From: JARFUG01 sp050485365
Lineage (GTDB): Bacteria > Desulfobacterota > Desulfuromonadia > Desulfuromonadales > JACZKF01
Assembly: GCA_050485365.1 (NCBI GenBank)
Contig: JBJHBH010000144.1
Span: forward strand, 1 to 5,032
Direction of reading: 5' to 3'
Length of the DNA stretch: 5,032 nucleotides
The position numbers and the translations under genes were made by a program. The notes under the pieces are model-generated. The model was given only the letters and a program-made list of their open reading frames with translations, was not told where the DNA came from and did not search any database. Positions 4,761-5,032 of this stretch are shown here, in pieces (position 1 is the first letter of the stretch; each line of letters starts with the position of its first letter).

Positions 4761-5032
4761 ATGGAGTCAGACGTTTTCTCAGCAATGGCGACCCTGCGCG
4801 AGCGCAATGTGCTCAAGCTCAAGGAGTTGAAGGAGGCCGGCCGTGCCGTGGTCGGAACCTACTGTCTTTACTCCCCGGCCGAGCTTATCGTTGCCGCAGG
4901 GGCGATCCCGGTCTCCCTGTGCGGAACAAGCCAGACCCCGATCCCCGCCGCCGAGCAGGTCCTGCCCCGAAGTCTCTGCCCCCTGATCAAGTCGAGCTAC
5001 GGCTTCGCCGTCACAGACACATGCCCTTTTTT
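4761..5032 (+). CDS. yjiM: YjiM/HgdB-like double-cubane-cluster dehydratase-family protein, N-terminal part
   Basis: The first 90 codons of the gene are present before the window ends. The protein begins with a short helical lead (MESDVFSAMATLRERN), then KELKEAGRAVVGTYC (C35), VSLCGTS (C54), LCPLIKSSYGF (C73) and TDTCPFF (C88), all family landmarks; the cysteines are candidate ligands for the double-cubane cluster. There is no signal peptide, as expected for a cytoplasmic reductase. It follows the activase gene by 18 bases in the same operon. From residue 39 on it is nearly identical in DNA to the left end of the window, with no amino-acid change in the 52 residues shared. Whether this copy also carries the TAA at codon 293 cannot be seen. 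Confidence 0.93.
   Translation, partial: MESDVFSAMATLRERNVLKLKELKEAGRAVVGTYCLYSPAELIVAAGAIPVSLCGTSQTPIPAAEQVLPRSLCPLIKSSYGFAVTDTCPF
4877..5032 (+). repeat. Terminal direct repeat, right copy (within yjiM-like gene)
   Basis: This stretch is 154/156 identical to bases 1-156; the differences are C at 5003 and 5006 against T at 127 and 130. The offset between copies is 4,876 bases. The match runs to the last base of the window. Confidence 0.95.

Noticed and set aside
1..5032. Autonomous circular plasmid
   Set aside because: There is no replication, partition or mobilisation gene, and the terminal match is not exact. Circularity itself is left open as an alternative.
1..5032. CRISPR array, tRNA or rRNA
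   Set aside because: I found no regularly spaced repeats, no tRNA cloverleaf and no rRNA sequence.

Overview
The window looks like GC-rich DNA from an anaerobic bacterium. The best guess is a Desulfuromonas/Geobacter-like member of the Desulfobacterota, inferred from an ATP-dependent acyl-CoA-dehydratase-type reductase pair and from short hairpin repeats of the kind I recall from that group. The taxon is an inference; there is no rRNA or other marker gene.

Layout. Bases 2-1054 hold the 3' part of a gene for a double-cubane-cluster / 2-hydroxyacyl-CoA dehydratase-like protein (YjiM/HgdB type), broken by an in-frame TAA at 761-763. REP-like hairpin DNA follows. Three genes then lie on the minus strand: a MmcQ/YjbR-family protein (1123-1467), a HEPN-domain protein (1697-2122) and a winged-helix nucleotidyltransferase (2109-2714). 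The last two overlap by 14 bases and look like a toxin-antitoxin-like MNT/HEPN operon, with a recognisable promoter, a palindromic operator and a probable leaderless start. About 300 bases of hairpin-rich noncoding DNA (2751-3050) end in a REP-like palindrome. Next come three plus-strand 3' gene remnants in a row: a protein of unknown function (3052-3336), a HepT-like HEPN protein (3385-3606) and an ABC-2 permease (3633-3836). A good sigma70-type promoter (3916-3944) then leads into an intact activase/reductase gene (YjiL/HgdC type, 3981-4742), followed 18 bases later by the start of a second YjiM-like gene (4761 to the window end).

The most striking feature is that the window begins and ends in the same gene. 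Bases 1-156 and 4877-5032 match at 154 of 156 positions, and both differences are synonymous third-position C/T changes. Either the locus carries two near-identical yjiM-like copies about 4.9 kb apart (duplicate or tandem repeat), or the sequence is a circle, or a mis-joined assembly, whose ends nearly overlap. Joined together, the two ends give one reading frame of the normal family length (389 codons) with the nonsense codon at position 293.

How the genes work together. The activase uses ATP to push electrons from its [4Fe-4S] cluster into the YjiM-like partner, which in this subfamily is expected to carry a double-cubane [8Fe-9S] cluster. The MNT/HEPN pair is a self-regulated accessory module with lower GC than the dehydratase genes. 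The run of gene remnants and hairpin repeats between them suggests repeated deletion or recombination.
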